From the NCBI GenBank assembly GCA_041389525.1, contig JAWKRR010000020.1, positions 1 through 64,000 of the forward strand: 64,000 nucleotides of DNA. Direction: 5' to 3'. Shown piece by piece: positions 1 through 7,453 of the stretch. The position numbers and the translations under genes were made by a program. The DNA comes from JACKFB01 sp041389525. GTDB lineage: Bacteria > Myxococcota_A > UBA9042 > PHBI01 > JACKFB01. The notes beneath the pieces were generated by a model that was not told the origin of the DNA, ran no database searches, and worked only from the letters and a program-made list of their open reading frames with translations. Every line of letters begins with the position of its first letter. Within the stretch, counting starts at the first letter, position 1.

Positions 1-272
1 ACCCGGATGGGCCGGCGCCCTACTACACGTTCATCGCCAAGGCGCCCGCGGGTGGGGAGCTTGAGGCGTGGCAGGCGGTGAAGGCCGCGGCCTCCGACAC
101 GCTGCGCGAGCACGGTGCCACCATCACGCACCACCACGCGGTCGGGCGCACCCACCGCCCCTGGTACGACGAGCAGCGGCCCGAGCCCTTCGCCCGCGCG
201 CTGCGGGCGGCCAAGCGCGAGCTGGATCCGGCGTGGGTGATGAATCCCGGCGTGTTGATCGATAGGGACTAA
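1..272 (+). CDS. FAD-binding oxidase, alkyl-DHAP synthase-like (C-terminal end only)
   Basis: The gene enters from outside the window and reads from base 3 to the stop at 270-272, leaving about 89 C-terminal residues. The visible part ends in HHHAVGRTHRPW followed by a helix of the type ALRAAKRELDP and the terminal NPGVLID. The triple histidine and the NPG motif are typical of the C-terminal lobe of FAD-linked oxidases of the alkyldihydroxyacetone-phosphate synthase type, which make ether-lipid precursors; in the characterised enzyme the His triplet is in the active site. Ether lipids are known in myxobacteria, which fits the setting. Substrate cannot be settled from this fragment. The stop overlaps the convergent oxidase gene by four bases. 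Confidence 0.8.
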   Translation, partial: PDGPAPYYTFIAKAPAGGELEAWQAVKAAASDTLREHGATITHHHAVGRTHRPWYDEQRPEPFARALRAAKRELDPAWVMNPGVLIDRD

Positions 273-1612
273 TCGGCGGGACGGGCCGTCGGGTCGCGCA
301 CCTCGACCAGCGCCATCATGCCCTTCTTGGCGTGGTCGAGGATGTGGCAGTGAAACATCCAGGTCCCCGGGCGCTCGTCGAAGCGCAGGGCGATGCGGAT
401 GGTGTGGTCGACCGGCACGTCGATGGTGTCGCGCCACGCCAGGGGGCGCACGGGGCGGCCGTTGTCGTCGATGACCTGGAAGAAGTAGCCGTGCAGGTGA
501 AAGGGGTGGGCGAAGTCGCTGTTGTTGATGAGCTTCCAGACCTGGGTCTCGCCGAGGGTGGCTTGGAAGGGCACGACCTCGGAGTAGGGGATGTGGTTGA
601 TGCCCATGGTCAGGCCCTTGGAGCCTTGGTCGATGGTCAGCTCCATGGCGATCTCGGGCGCGCCGGACCAGTCGGTCTCGACGATGGCGCGGCTGATCTC
701 GGGCTCGGGGCCGGGGTCGACGGTCTGAGTCTGGGCGAAGCGGACGCGGAAGAGATCCTCGGGCGGGCGCTGAAAGGTCGAGCCGTAGCCGCGCTCGGTC
801 GGCAGCCACTGGAGCTGGACCTCGCTGCCCGGCGCGCCGGTGGGGACGACCAGCAGCTCCGCGCGCTCGCCCGGGGTGAGGATGGGCGCGGCGGCCTGGG
901 TGGGCGACGCCGCGATTCCCCCGTCGCCGCCTACCTTTGTGAAGGTGTGGCCGTCGAAGCCGATGGTGAAATAGCGCGAGCGAGCGCCGTTGATGACGCG
1001 CCAGTGCTGGCGGCGGCCGGACTGGACCTCGATGACGGGGTTGACCCGGCCGTTGACCAGGAGTGCGGACCCCTCGCGGCCGAAGAGATCGCCGAAGTCG
1101 CCGCCGGCCTCGACGCCGAGGAACTGGCCCTCCGCGTCGAGGCTCATGTCGCTGAGCAGCAGCACGAGCTCGTCGCCGAGGTCGGGCGGGGCGGGGTCAT
1201 CGACGATCAGCGCGCCGTAGAGGCCCCAACCGACCTGGGCGGCGCTGTTGACGTGCGGGTGGTACCAGTAGGTCCCGGCGTCCTGGAGCACGAAGTCGTA
1301 GGTGAAGGACTCGCCCGGCATCACCGGGGCCTGGGTGATGTGCGGGACGCCGTCCATGGCGTTTGGAACGCGAAGCCCGTGCCAGTGGATCGTGGTCGGC
1401 TCGGGCAGGTGATTCGTGAAGTGCACGATGAGCCGGTCGCCCACCCGCGCCCGAATCAGCGGCCCCGGCACGCCGCCGTTGTAGGTCCAGGCGGGGGTGG
1501 TGAAGCCCGGCAAGATCTCGAGCCCCTCGACCCGCGCGTCGAGGGCTACCTCCAGGACGTCATCGGCCGGATCGAGGTCCTCAGCCACCGCGAGCGCCAC
1601 CCGTCTTGCCAA
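269..1612 (-). CDS. Multicopper oxidase (start displaced by a frameshift)
   Basis: Three-cupredoxin multicopper oxidase, counted from a TTG at 1612 as 447 residues. Copper ligands are complete: HWHG at 76-79, HPH at 118-120, HPFHLHG at 369-375 and HCHILDHAKKGM at 421-432, where the last Met is the expected axial ligand of the type-1 copper. Such enzymes oxidise metals or phenols in the periplasm with reduction of oxygen to water. TTG 1612 has no convincing ribosome site and the frame upstream is closed, whereas a well-placed ATG at 1718 with a GGGGAG site opens a lipoprotein signal peptide in the next frame. The intact gene therefore probably spans 269-1718 with a one-base slip. The substrate is unknown. 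Confidence 0.88.
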   Translation of the reverse strand: MARRVALAVAEDLDPADDVLEVALDARVEGLEILPGFTTPAWTYNGGVPGPLIRARVGDRLIVHFTNHLPEPTTIHWHGLRVPNAMDGVPHITQAPVMPGESFTYDFVLQDAGTYWYHPHVNSAAQVGWGLYGALIVDDPAPPDLGDELVLLLSDMSLDAEGQFLGVEAGGDFGDLFGREGSALLVNGRVNPVIEVQSGRRQHWRVINGARSRYFTIGFDGHTFTKVGGDGGIAASPTQAAAPILTPGERAELLVVPTGAPGSEVQLQWLPTERGYGSTFQRPPEDLFRVRFAQTQTVDPGPEPEISRAIVETDWSGAPEIAMELTIDQGSKGLTMGINHIPYSEVVPFQATLGETQVWKLINNSDFAHPFHLHGYFFQVIDDNGRPVRPLAWRDTIDVPVDHTIRIALRFDERPGTWMFHCHILDHAKKGMMALVEVRDPTARPAD

Positions 1613-1718
1613 CCGGGGGCTGGGCCGTCGAGCCCGCAGGCAGCCTCGCCGTGCCCGCCTCGTCGCCGCAGCCCGCCGCGACCGCGAACGCCAAGACCAT
1701 CGCCAAGATCCACTTCAT
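1581..1718 (-). other. Out-of-frame lipoprotein signal peptide of the multicopper oxidase
   Basis: Reading down from ATG 1718 gives 45 residues beginning MKWILAMVLAFAVAAGC, a basic start, hydrophobic core and lipobox-like AAGC, then a Gly/Ala/Pro-rich linker, ending at TGA 1581-1583. GGGGAG lies seven bases before the ATG. The oxidase frame is one base ahead, and a run of five C (read on the minus strand as CCCCC, about 1616-1620) sits in the overlap. Removing one C joins signal peptide and oxidase into one protein. This is either a real inactivating mutation or a base-calling error. Confidence 0.7.
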
Positions 1719-1861
1719 CGGCGTGCTCCCCACCCGAAACCGGCGCAGCGAGCCGACCCGCCTGCCACCGCCGCGCAGCTTACACGATCGGCTGCGGAGT
1801 CAATCGCCACAACCACCCCGGGCTCGGCCGCCCGCCCGCTTCTCCGTCGGTGGCCGCTCAC

Positions 1862-1900
1862 TTGACCCGCTCGCGAGTCACACCATTATGGTTGCATAAC
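1862..1900 (+). promoter_or_regulatory. Promoter and palindromic operator of the first toxin-antitoxin pair
   Basis: TTGACC (1862-1867) and CATTAT (1884-1889) are separated by 16 bases and resemble a sigma-70 promoter. Overlapping the -10 is an inverted repeat TTATG-GTTG-CATAA at 1886-1899, 15 bases before the antitoxin start. Ribbon-helix-helix antitoxins usually bind such palindromes to repress their own operon, so this is the likely autoregulatory site. GGAGG for the antitoxin follows at 1905-1909. Confidence 0.5.
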
Positions 1901-1914
1901 GGTTGGAGGTCCCG

Positions 1915-2160
1915 ATGCCCACCACGCTGACCCTCAAGAACATCCCCGACGCCGTCTACCAGCGGCTCAAAGCGGCGGCTCAAGCCAATCGGCGCAGCAT
2001 GAACAGCGAGGCGTTGGTGTGTCTGGAGTCGGTGCTCCTGCCCTGGCAACCCACGGCGGGCGAGCGATTGGCCCGCGCTCGGGCGCTGCGGGAGGGGCTC
2101 GCGGGGGGCGAGTTCAGCCCGGAGGACATCGACGAGCTCAAGCGCGCGGGCCGCCCGTGA
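1915..2160 (+). CDS. Ribbon-helix-helix antitoxin (FitA/VapB type)
   Basis: Small DNA-binding antitoxin of 81 residues. The N-terminus TLTLKNIPDAVYQRLK followed by ANRRSMNSEAL is the Arc/FitA-type ribbon-helix-helix: one beta strand and two helices that dimerise on DNA. The C-terminal half, with LARARALREGLAGGEFSPEDI, is the usual extended toxin-neutralising tail. ATG 1915 is chosen because GGAGG lies five bases upstream; a TTG at 1903 in the same frame has no site. The stop overlaps the GTG start of the PIN toxin, so the two are translationally coupled. Assignment to FitA rather than VapB is by overall look. Confidence 0.88.
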   Translation: MPTTLTLKNIPDAVYQRLKAAAQANRRSMNSEALVCLESVLLPWQPTAGERLARARALREGLAGGEFSPEDIDELKRAGRP

Positions 2161-2552
2161 TCGTGGTGGACACGAACGTCATCGCGTACCTGTACCTGGC
2201 TGGCGAGCACACGCAGCGGGCCGAGGCGCTCCTGGAGGCGGACCCCGAGTGGGTCGCGCCGATCCTCTGGAAGAGCGAGTTCCGAAACATCCTCGCAGGC
2301 TACTTCCGACGCGGTGCGCTCAGTTTGGAACAGGCGCGCGCCATCCAGAACGAGGCCGAGTCCCTGCTGTCGGGTGGGGAGCACGAGGTCGAATCCGACC
2401 GCGTCTTCGAGCTTGTCCGCCGCAGCGAATGCACAGCCTACGACTGCGAATTCGTCGCGCTGGCAATGCACCTGCAGCGAAAGCTCGTCACCCTGGACAA
2501 GGCGCTGCTGCGGTCGTTTCCCGGCGACACCATGTCCCTTCGGGCCTTCTGA
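2157..2552 (+). CDS. PIN-domain ribonuclease toxin (VapC/FitB type)
   Basis: A 131-residue PIN-domain toxin, expected to be a magnesium-dependent RNase that cuts tRNA or other RNA and is blocked by the antitoxin encoded just before it. The acidic residues of the fold are all present: D5 in VVDTNVIAY, E41 in WKSEFRN, D96 in CTAYDCEFVALA and D114 in LVTLDKAL. The start is GTG 2157, whose last two bases are shared with the antitoxin stop (GTGA). A longer in-frame reading upstream only covers the antitoxin gene out of frame. No truncation is visible, so the pair looks functional. Confidence 0.9.
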   Translation: MIVVDTNVIAYLYLAGEHTQRAEALLEADPEWVAPILWKSEFRNILAGYFRRGALSLEQARAIQNEAESLLSGGEHEVESDRVFELVRRSECTAYDCEFVALAMHLQRKLVTLDKALLRSFPGDTMSLRAF

Positions 2553-2603
2553 GCTTCGGGCGCCAGGTTCCGGTCCGGACTTCGAGCCCGGGCGCCCCTT
2601 GGG

Positions 2604-2634
2604 TTGGAAGTATGGTTTTATGGGTATATGGTTT
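2604..2634 (+). promoter_or_regulatory. Promoter region with direct repeats before the second toxin-antitoxin pair
   Basis: An unusually AT-rich patch for this genome. The octamer TATGGTTT occurs at 2611-2618 and again at 2627-2634, spaced exactly 16 bases start to start. TTGGAA (2604-2609) and TATGGT (2627-2632) with a 17-base spacer could be -35 and -10 boxes, in which case the mRNA would start almost at the ATG at 2640. The repeats may be the binding sites of the ribbon-helix-helix antitoxin. Confidence 0.4.
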
Positions 2635-2639
2635 CCCGT

Positions 2640-2894
2640 ATGAAGACGACGATTGAACTTCCAGACGAGCTGTTCATCCGTGCCAAGAAGCGGGCGGCTG
2701 AGTTGCGGCGGCCGCTTCGGTCGATCTTTGAGGATGCGCTTCGGGCGGAGCTCGACGCGCTGTCGGGCCCGCGAGCTCCCGCGGAGCGCAAGATCCGCTG
2801 GGTCGATGGCGAGGGCGGGTTGCCCTCCGGGGTCGATCTGAACGACCGCGCGGCGATGGTCGCGTGGATGCAGGGCGAGCGAACGAGCCGATGA
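2640..2894 (+). CDS. VapB-type ribbon-helix-helix antitoxin
   Basis: Antitoxin of 84 residues from ATG 2640, starting MKTTIELPDELFIRAKKRAA and continuing RSIFEDALRAEL, the standard VapB ribbon-helix-helix. The tail containing VDLNDRAAMVAWM is a typical toxin-binding segment. An alternative ATG at 2628 adds MVSR; neither start has a strong ribosome site, and a promoter inferred just upstream would give an almost leaderless message. The stop overlaps the ATG of the PIN toxin (ATGA). It is not a duplicate of the pair just upstream: sequence and family are clearly different. Confidence 0.85.
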   Translation: MKTTIELPDELFIRAKKRAAELRRPLRSIFEDALRAELDALSGPRAPAERKIRWVDGEGGLPSGVDLNDRAAMVAWMQGERTSR

Positions 2895-3322
2895 TCGCCA
2901 TCGACACGAACCTGCTCGTCTACGCCCACAGTGGAGAACCGCAGCTACGCCAGCGGTGCCGAGCGCTCATCGAGACGGCGGCGTCCGATCCCCGCGGCTG
3001 GGGCGTAGCAGCCGCGAGCGTCGCGGAGTTCTGGATGGTGGCGACCCATCGGGCATCCGGCGACCCGGCGACGCCAGCCGCTGCCAGCGAATTCCTACGC
3101 GAGCTCGAGAGGACCGGCGGGATGCGGGTCTTCTTGCCCAGCGCCGCGTCGACTCGCCACCTGCTCGAGCTCGCGGTGTCCCTCGGCGTCACCGGGGCCA
3201 GGATCTTCGACCTTCAGATAGCGCTTCAAGCACGCGACAGCGGCGCGACCGAGCTGTGGACCAACGACCGCTCCTTTCGAGCGCCGCCGGACCTTCGCGT
3301 TCACCACCCTGCGCTCGATTGA
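2891..3322 (+). CDS. PIN-domain ribonuclease toxin (VapC type)
   Basis: PIN toxin of 143 residues with the acidic quartet D5 (AIDTNLLVYAH), E46 (SVAEFWMVATH), D107 (ARIFDLQIALQA) and D126 (WTNDRSF). It is expected to be a metal-dependent RNase neutralised by the preceding gene. ATG 2891 is fixed by the ATGA overlap with the antitoxin stop; a longer in-frame start at 2864 would run deep into the antitoxin. The LLVYAH and DLQIA details place it in a different VapC branch from the toxin 700 bases upstream. It ends 23 bases before the convergent regulator gene. Confidence 0.88.
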   Translation: MIAIDTNLLVYAHSGEPQLRQRCRALIETAASDPRGWGVAAASVAEFWMVATHRASGDPATPAAASEFLRELERTGGMRVFLPSAASTRHLLELAVSLGVTGARIFDLQIALQARDSGATELWTNDRSFRAPPDLRVHHPALD

Positions 3323-3345
3323 CGATATCGGGGCCGGCTGGCGCG

Positions 3346-3936
3346 TCAGGACTTCGGGATTGCGTCGCCCGCGTCTCGCTCCGCCGCGGGCATCGGCAGC
3401 AGCAGGTCCTCGAGGAAGAACGCGGCGAGGTCGCTGCGGCCTGAGAGGCCGGCCTTCTTGTAGACCGCGCGTCCCTGTTGCCGCGCTGTCGCCTCGGTGA
3501 TGGAGCGCGCCGCGGCGATCTCCTTGTGGCTGAGGCCTTTCAGCAGGAGCAGCGCGACCTCTTTCTCCGCGGGGGAGAGCGCCCAGCGTTCGAACTGCGT
3601 GTCGATGGACGCGGACAACCCCTTGAGCAGGTCGCGGGTCTCTTGGCGCCAGCGGGCCGCCTCGGCGGTGGTGGCCTCGAGCTGCTCGCCCAGCGCGGCC
3701 GCCTCGTCGCGCGCCGCGCGGGCGTTCTGCACGATCGTCCGCAAGCGTCGGCCCAGGAAGACCGCGCCCGCGAGCCCGACCACGAAGACGCCGCCCTCGA
3801 CCAGCACGTGCCCGGCCGTGGTCCCCTCGCGCAGGTCGGTCACCAAATCCACGGACGCCAGCAGGGCGACGAGCGCGAACGCCGCGAGCATCCCCCCGAT
3901 GAGCTTTTCGTCAGATGTGAACACGGCGCGTCTCAA
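3346..3936 (-). CDS. Membrane-anchored LuxR-type HTH regulator
   Basis: A 196-residue protein with two N-terminal membrane segments (about 12-32 and 44-62), a charged coiled-coil stretch (about 68-108) and a C-terminal LuxR/GerE-like helix-turn-helix (about 117-172: LSPAEKEVALLLLKGLSHKEIAA and the following recognition helix). It probably senses a membrane state and binds DNA while tethered, since no receiver or ligand domain is present. It is transcribed away from a small integral membrane protein gene, and the 95-base gap between them must hold both promoters, so that gene is its likely target. The signal sensed is unknown. Confidence 0.78.
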   Translation of the reverse strand: MRRAVFTSDEKLIGGMLAAFALVALLASVDLVTDLREGTTAGHVLVEGGVFVVGLAGAVFLGRRLRTIVQNARAARDEAAALGEQLEATTAEAARWRQETRDLLKGLSASIDTQFERWALSPAEKEVALLLLKGLSHKEIAAARSITEATARQQGRAVYKKAGLSGRSDLAAFFLEDLLLPMPAAERDAGDAIPKS

Positions 3937-4031
3937 CTGCCTGAAATGTCACCGATGCCACGGATGGCGGATAGCCGGCGACGCCCGCCGGGGCGACCTT
4001 GGCTCCAGCACTCACGCTGGAGGTCTCTATC

Positions 4032-4556
4032 ATGGACACGTTGCTCTTCCACCCGAAGTTGGTTCACGTCCCGATGGCGCTCGCCGTCTTGATGCCGCTG
4101 GTCGCCGGCGGGCTCCTGCTGGCTTGGTGGCGCGACTGGCTGCCGCGCCGCGCCTGGGCGGTCGCGGTGGGGTTGCAGGTCGTCTTGCTGGGCTCGGGCG
4201 TGCTCTCGCTGCGAACGGGGGAAGCTGAGGAAGATCGCGTCGAGCAGGTGGTCGCCGAGCGCCACATCGAGGAGCACGAGGAGGCCGCGGAGCTCTTCGT
4301 GTGGGCGAGCGGCGGCGTGCTGCTGCTCATGCTGCTCGCGGGTGCGCTGGGCGGCGGCCGCGCGGGTCTAGCCACCGCCACCGCGGCGACCCTCGGCACC
4401 CTCGTCGTCTTCGGTCTCGGCTATCGAACGGGCGAGGCCGGCGGCCGACTGGTCTACACACACGGCGCCGCGCGCGCCTACGCCGTAGACCCCGGCGCGC
4501 CCAGCCCCGCCAGCGCCGCGGAAGCGCGCGAGGAGCGCGGTGACGACGACGACTGA
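4032..4556 (+). CDS. DUF2231-like integral membrane protein
   Basis: A 174-residue membrane protein with about four hydrophobic spans: LVHVPMALAVLMPLVAGGL, AWAVAVGLQVVLLGSGVL, a third around LFVWASGGVLLLMLLAG, and a fourth around ATLGTLVVFGLGYRTG. The first span with its LVHVP motif and the acidic stretch with paired His (AERHIEEHEE) resemble DUF2231 proteins, whose role is unknown although some may bind heme or metal. ATG 4032 is preceded by GGAGG at 4019-4023. The C-terminus is a disordered Asp-rich tail. It is divergent from the membrane-bound LuxR-type regulator. Confidence 0.72.
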   Translation: MDTLLFHPKLVHVPMALAVLMPLVAGGLLLAWWRDWLPRRAWAVAVGLQVVLLGSGVLSLRTGEAEEDRVEQVVAERHIEEHEEAAELFVWASGGVLLLMLLAGALGGGRAGLATATAATLGTLVVFGLGYRTGEAGGRLVYTHGAARAYAVDPGAPSPASAAEAREERGDDDD

Positions 4557-4585
4557 CCGCCGCGCCGCAAGCCCGCGCCGCGCTC

Positions 4586-6574
4586 TCAGATCACCCGGTC
4601 GTTGCCGCCGTCGACCGGGACCTGCGAGCCGGTCGTGGTCCGGAACACCGGGCCCGCCATCGCGGCGGCCAGGGCGGCGACGTCGGCCGACAGCACCTCG
4701 ACGCCCAGCAGGTTCGACCGCTTGTAGCGCTCGACCTCCAGGCCGTAGTGGGCCGCGCGCAGGCGGATCTTCTCGTCGGACCACAGGCCGGTGTCGAACA
4801 CCTTGTCGGGGTGCAGCATGTTGACCCGGACGCCCTTGGGCGCCAGCTCCAGCGCGGCGACTCGCGACAGCTGGGTCAGCGCGGCCTTGGCCGACGAGTA
4901 CGCCGCGGCCCCGGGGCCCGGCGCGGGCACGTTCTTCGACGCGACCACGACCACCGCCGGGTCGATTCCCAGCGCCAAATAAGGCGTCGCGGCGCGCAGC
5001 ACCTTCATGTGGCTCGACAGGTTCAGGTCGATGCAGCGCTGCCAGGAGTCGTCGTCGATGGCGTCCAGCGCCTCGCTGGGCGGGAAGTTCCCGGCGTTGC
5101 TGACCAGGATGTCCAGCCCGCCGAAGCGCTGAACGCAGGCCTCGACCGCCGCCTGCACGGCCGCGGAGTCCGTCGCGTCAGCCACCAACGCCAGCGTGTC
5201 GGCCTTGCCGCCGAAGCTCAGCACCGCGTCCGACACGTCAAAAACACAGACCGCAGCACCGTCTTTTCGCAGCTTGTCGGCGATGGCCCGCCCGATCCCG
5301 CCGGCAGCGCCCGTGACCAGCGCGACCTTGCCCTGTAGCGGCGGCCCGGCCGTGGGCTTGCCAAGCTTCGCCTGCTCAAGCTCCCAGTACTCCATCTCGA
5401 AGATGTCGGCCGCCGGCAGCGGCGTCCACCCGCCCAGCGCCTCGCCCCACTGAAAGCAGCGCGCCGTGTGTCGCGCGATATCGGCGATCTGGTCGGCCGC
5501 CTTCGCACTCGCCCCGAAAGACACCAGCCCGAGATCTTTCCACACGCCCCACCGCGGCGACGGCTCCAGACAGGTCAGGTTCCCGGTGGTGTGCTCGGCG
5601 AAATACGCCCGATACGCCTCGGTGTACGCGCTCACGGCCGCCACCGGGTCGGCCTCGCCGCCGGCCTCGAAGATCACCGGCGTCCGCTTGGTGCGAATGA
5701 CGTGGTCGGGGGTGACCGGCCCGCGGGTCGCGAGGTCCGCCACGTCGGCCCGAGACGCGAAGCCGGCGGCCTCCGCGCTGCCCGAGAAGCGAGCTACCAC
5801 CGCGTGATTCGCGGCATGGGACACCGCGCGGCGGATGCGCGCCAGGGCCAGGGGAGGGGCCTCCACGGCGGCCGCAGCCTTCGCCGGCGCCTCCCACGCG
5901 CCCTCGGACTTCAGGTGCTCCTCGGCCATGGTCACGAGCCGAATCATCCGCTCGTAGGCCTCCCGCGCGTCGTCGGACCACGTGAAGAGGCCGTGATTGA
6001 GCAGGACCATCCCCTCGTAGCGGCTCCAGTCGATGTCGCGGGTCAGCCGCCGCACCTCACGCGCCAGCACGAAGCCCGGCATCACGTACGGGATGTAGAG
6101 CACGCGGTCGCCGTAGAGCGCGCGCACCCGCGCCTCGCCGTCGGGGACATTGGTGACCGTCACCACGGCGTCGGTGTGGGTGTGATCGACGTAACGAAAG
6201 GGGATCAGCGCGTGGAGGATCGCCTCGACCGACGGGTTCGGCGCGTAGGGGTTCAGGAGGGCCGCCCGCTGCTCGCGCACCATGTCCGTGTCGGTCAGCG
6301 CGTCGAGATCCGCCATGCGCAGCAGGGTGTCCATGCGCACGGGCGAGAAGCCGGCCGGCTCGATGGTCGCGAGGTCCCAGCCGCTGCCTTTGACGTAGAG
6401 GACCTCGACCGAGTCGCCGAAGAAGTCGTCGACCGTGGCCTTGACCGAGGTGTTGCCGCCGCCGTGCAGCACCAGGTCCGGCGCCTGCCCCAGCAGCCGC
6501 GAGGTGTAGGTCCGTAGCGCGACCGGGTCGGTCCCCACAGCGCGTGCGTCGTCGTCATTCCAGAGGCTCTTCAC
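4586..6574 (-). CDS. Bifunctional class II aldolase / short-chain dehydrogenase
   Basis: A 662-residue fusion. The N-terminal half is a class II (AraD/FucA-type) aldolase with HGGGNTS at 37-43, the metal-binding pair in HTHTD (131, 133) and NHGLF (H194). The C-terminal third is a Rossmann short-chain dehydrogenase with TGAAGGIG, NAGN and the YSSAK catalytic pair. The same architecture occurs in YuxG/RhaD-RhaE-type proteins that cleave rhamnulose-1-phosphate and oxidise lactaldehyde; other sugar substrates are possible. GTG 6574 is chosen because AAGGAG lies six bases upstream; the reading frame stays open beyond it without further homology. No rhamnose isomerase or kinase gene is nearby. Confidence 0.85.
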   Translation of the reverse strand: MKSLWNDDDARAVGTDPVALRTYTSRLLGQAPDLVLHGGGNTSVKATVDDFFGDSVEVLYVKGSGWDLATIEPAGFSPVRMDTLLRMADLDALTDTDMVREQRAALLNPYAPNPSVEAILHALIPFRYVDHTHTDAVVTVTNVPDGEARVRALYGDRVLYIPYVMPGFVLAREVRRLTRDIDWSRYEGMVLLNHGLFTWSDDAREAYERMIRLVTMAEEHLKSEGAWEAPAKAAAAVEAPPLALARIRRAVSHAANHAVVARFSGSAEAAGFASRADVADLATRGPVTPDHVIRTKRTPVIFEAGGEADPVAAVSAYTEAYRAYFAEHTTGNLTCLEPSPRWGVWKDLGLVSFGASAKAADQIADIARHTARCFQWGEALGGWTPLPAADIFEMEYWELEQAKLGKPTAGPPLQGKVALVTGAAGGIGRAIADKLRKDGAAVCVFDVSDAVLSFGGKADTLALVADATDSAAVQAAVEACVQRFGGLDILVSNAGNFPPSEALDAIDDDSWQRCIDLNLSSHMKVLRAATPYLALGIDPAVVVVASKNVPAPGPGAAAYSSAKAALTQLSRVAALELAPKGVRVNMLHPDKVFDTGLWSDEKIRLRAAHYGLEVERYKRSNLLGVEVLSADVAALAAAMAGPVFRTTTGSQVPVDGGNDRVI

Positions 6575-6751
6575 GGCGGTCTCCTTCGTCGGAGCGGCAC
6601 GATAGACGGGCGGCGCGTTCTGGAAAACCCCGATCTCGGGCTGGCGTGGTTGGCCTCGCCGCCGCCGCGGGCCTCGCTGGCGTTGCGGGCCTCGTCGCGG
6701 CGCGAGATCGGTGCTACCAAAAGGGGGAGCGTAGTCAGACAGGAGGCCGCC

Positions 6752-7453
6752 ATGACGCAATTCGACGGACGCTGCGTGGTCGTGACCGGCGGGACCGGCG
6801 CGCTGGGTACCGGCATCGTGGGCGCGCTGCTTGACGGCGGCGCGGAGGTCTACGTGCCCTGGAAGGACGAGGCCGAGCTCGCGCGGTCGCCCCACGCGCA
6901 TCGCCAAGGTTTTCACGCCCGCGGGCCGGTCGACCTGGCCAACGAGGCTGACGTCGCCTCGTTCTTCGCGGGCCTGCCCTCGGTCTGGGCCTCCATCCAC
7001 ACGGTGGGCGGCTTCGCCATGGCGCCGCTCTGCGAGACGACGGCGGAGGCCTTTCGGGCCATGCACGAGCTGAACGTGATGACCTGCTTTCTGGCCTGCC
7101 GCGAGGCGGTCCGGCGGATGCGCGGCGGGGGGTATGACGGTGGCCGGATCGTCAACGTCGGCGCCCGCGCGGCCCAGATCCCCACCGGCGGGATGGCCGC
7201 CTACACCGCCGCGAAGGCCGCCGTGGCGTCCTTGACCGTCTCCCTGGGCGAGGAGCTGCGCCACGACGGGATCTTCGTCAACGCGGTCATCCCCTCGATC
7301 ATCGACACGCCGCAGAACCGCGCGGCCATGGCCGACGCCGACCACGCGCTGTGGCCCACCCCGGCCGCCATCGCCCGCACGGTGGCCTTCTTGGCCTCGC
7401 CCGACAACCGCACGACCCGCGGCGCGCTGGTCCCCGTCTACGGCGACGCGTGA
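6752..7453 (+). CDS. Short-chain dehydrogenase/reductase
   Basis: SDR of 233 residues with the nucleotide-binding TGGTGALGTG near residue 12 and the catalytic Y151/K155 (YTAAK). The usual NAG motif is replaced by TVGGFAM, a variant seen in some SDRs. The C-terminus ends ASPDNRTTRGALVPVYGDA, the normal SDR closing region. AGGAGG at 6741-6746 fixes ATG 6752. It is divergent from the aldolase-dehydrogenase fusion and its stop overlaps the GTG of the downstream methyltransferase, so the two are co-translated. The substrate is unknown. Confidence 0.87.
   Translation: MTQFDGRCVVVTGGTGALGTGIVGALLDGGAEVYVPWKDEAELARSPHAHRQGFHARGPVDLANEADVASFFAGLPSVWASIHTVGGFAMAPLCETTAEAFRAMHELNVMTCFLACREAVRRMRGGGYDGGRIVNVGARAAQIPTGGMAAYTAAKAAVASLTVSLGEELRHDGIFVNAVIPSIIDTPQNRAAMADADHALWPTPAAIARTVAFLASPDNRTTRGALVPVYGDA

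Noticed and set aside
332..1930. Long + strand open frame over the multicopper oxidase
   Set aside because: Antisense to intact copper motifs; composition is that of a mirror frame.
6575..7345. Extension of the aldolase-dehydrogenase gene to 7345
   Set aside because: The extra residues are antisense to the SDR gene and lack homology; GTG 6574 has a good ribosome site.
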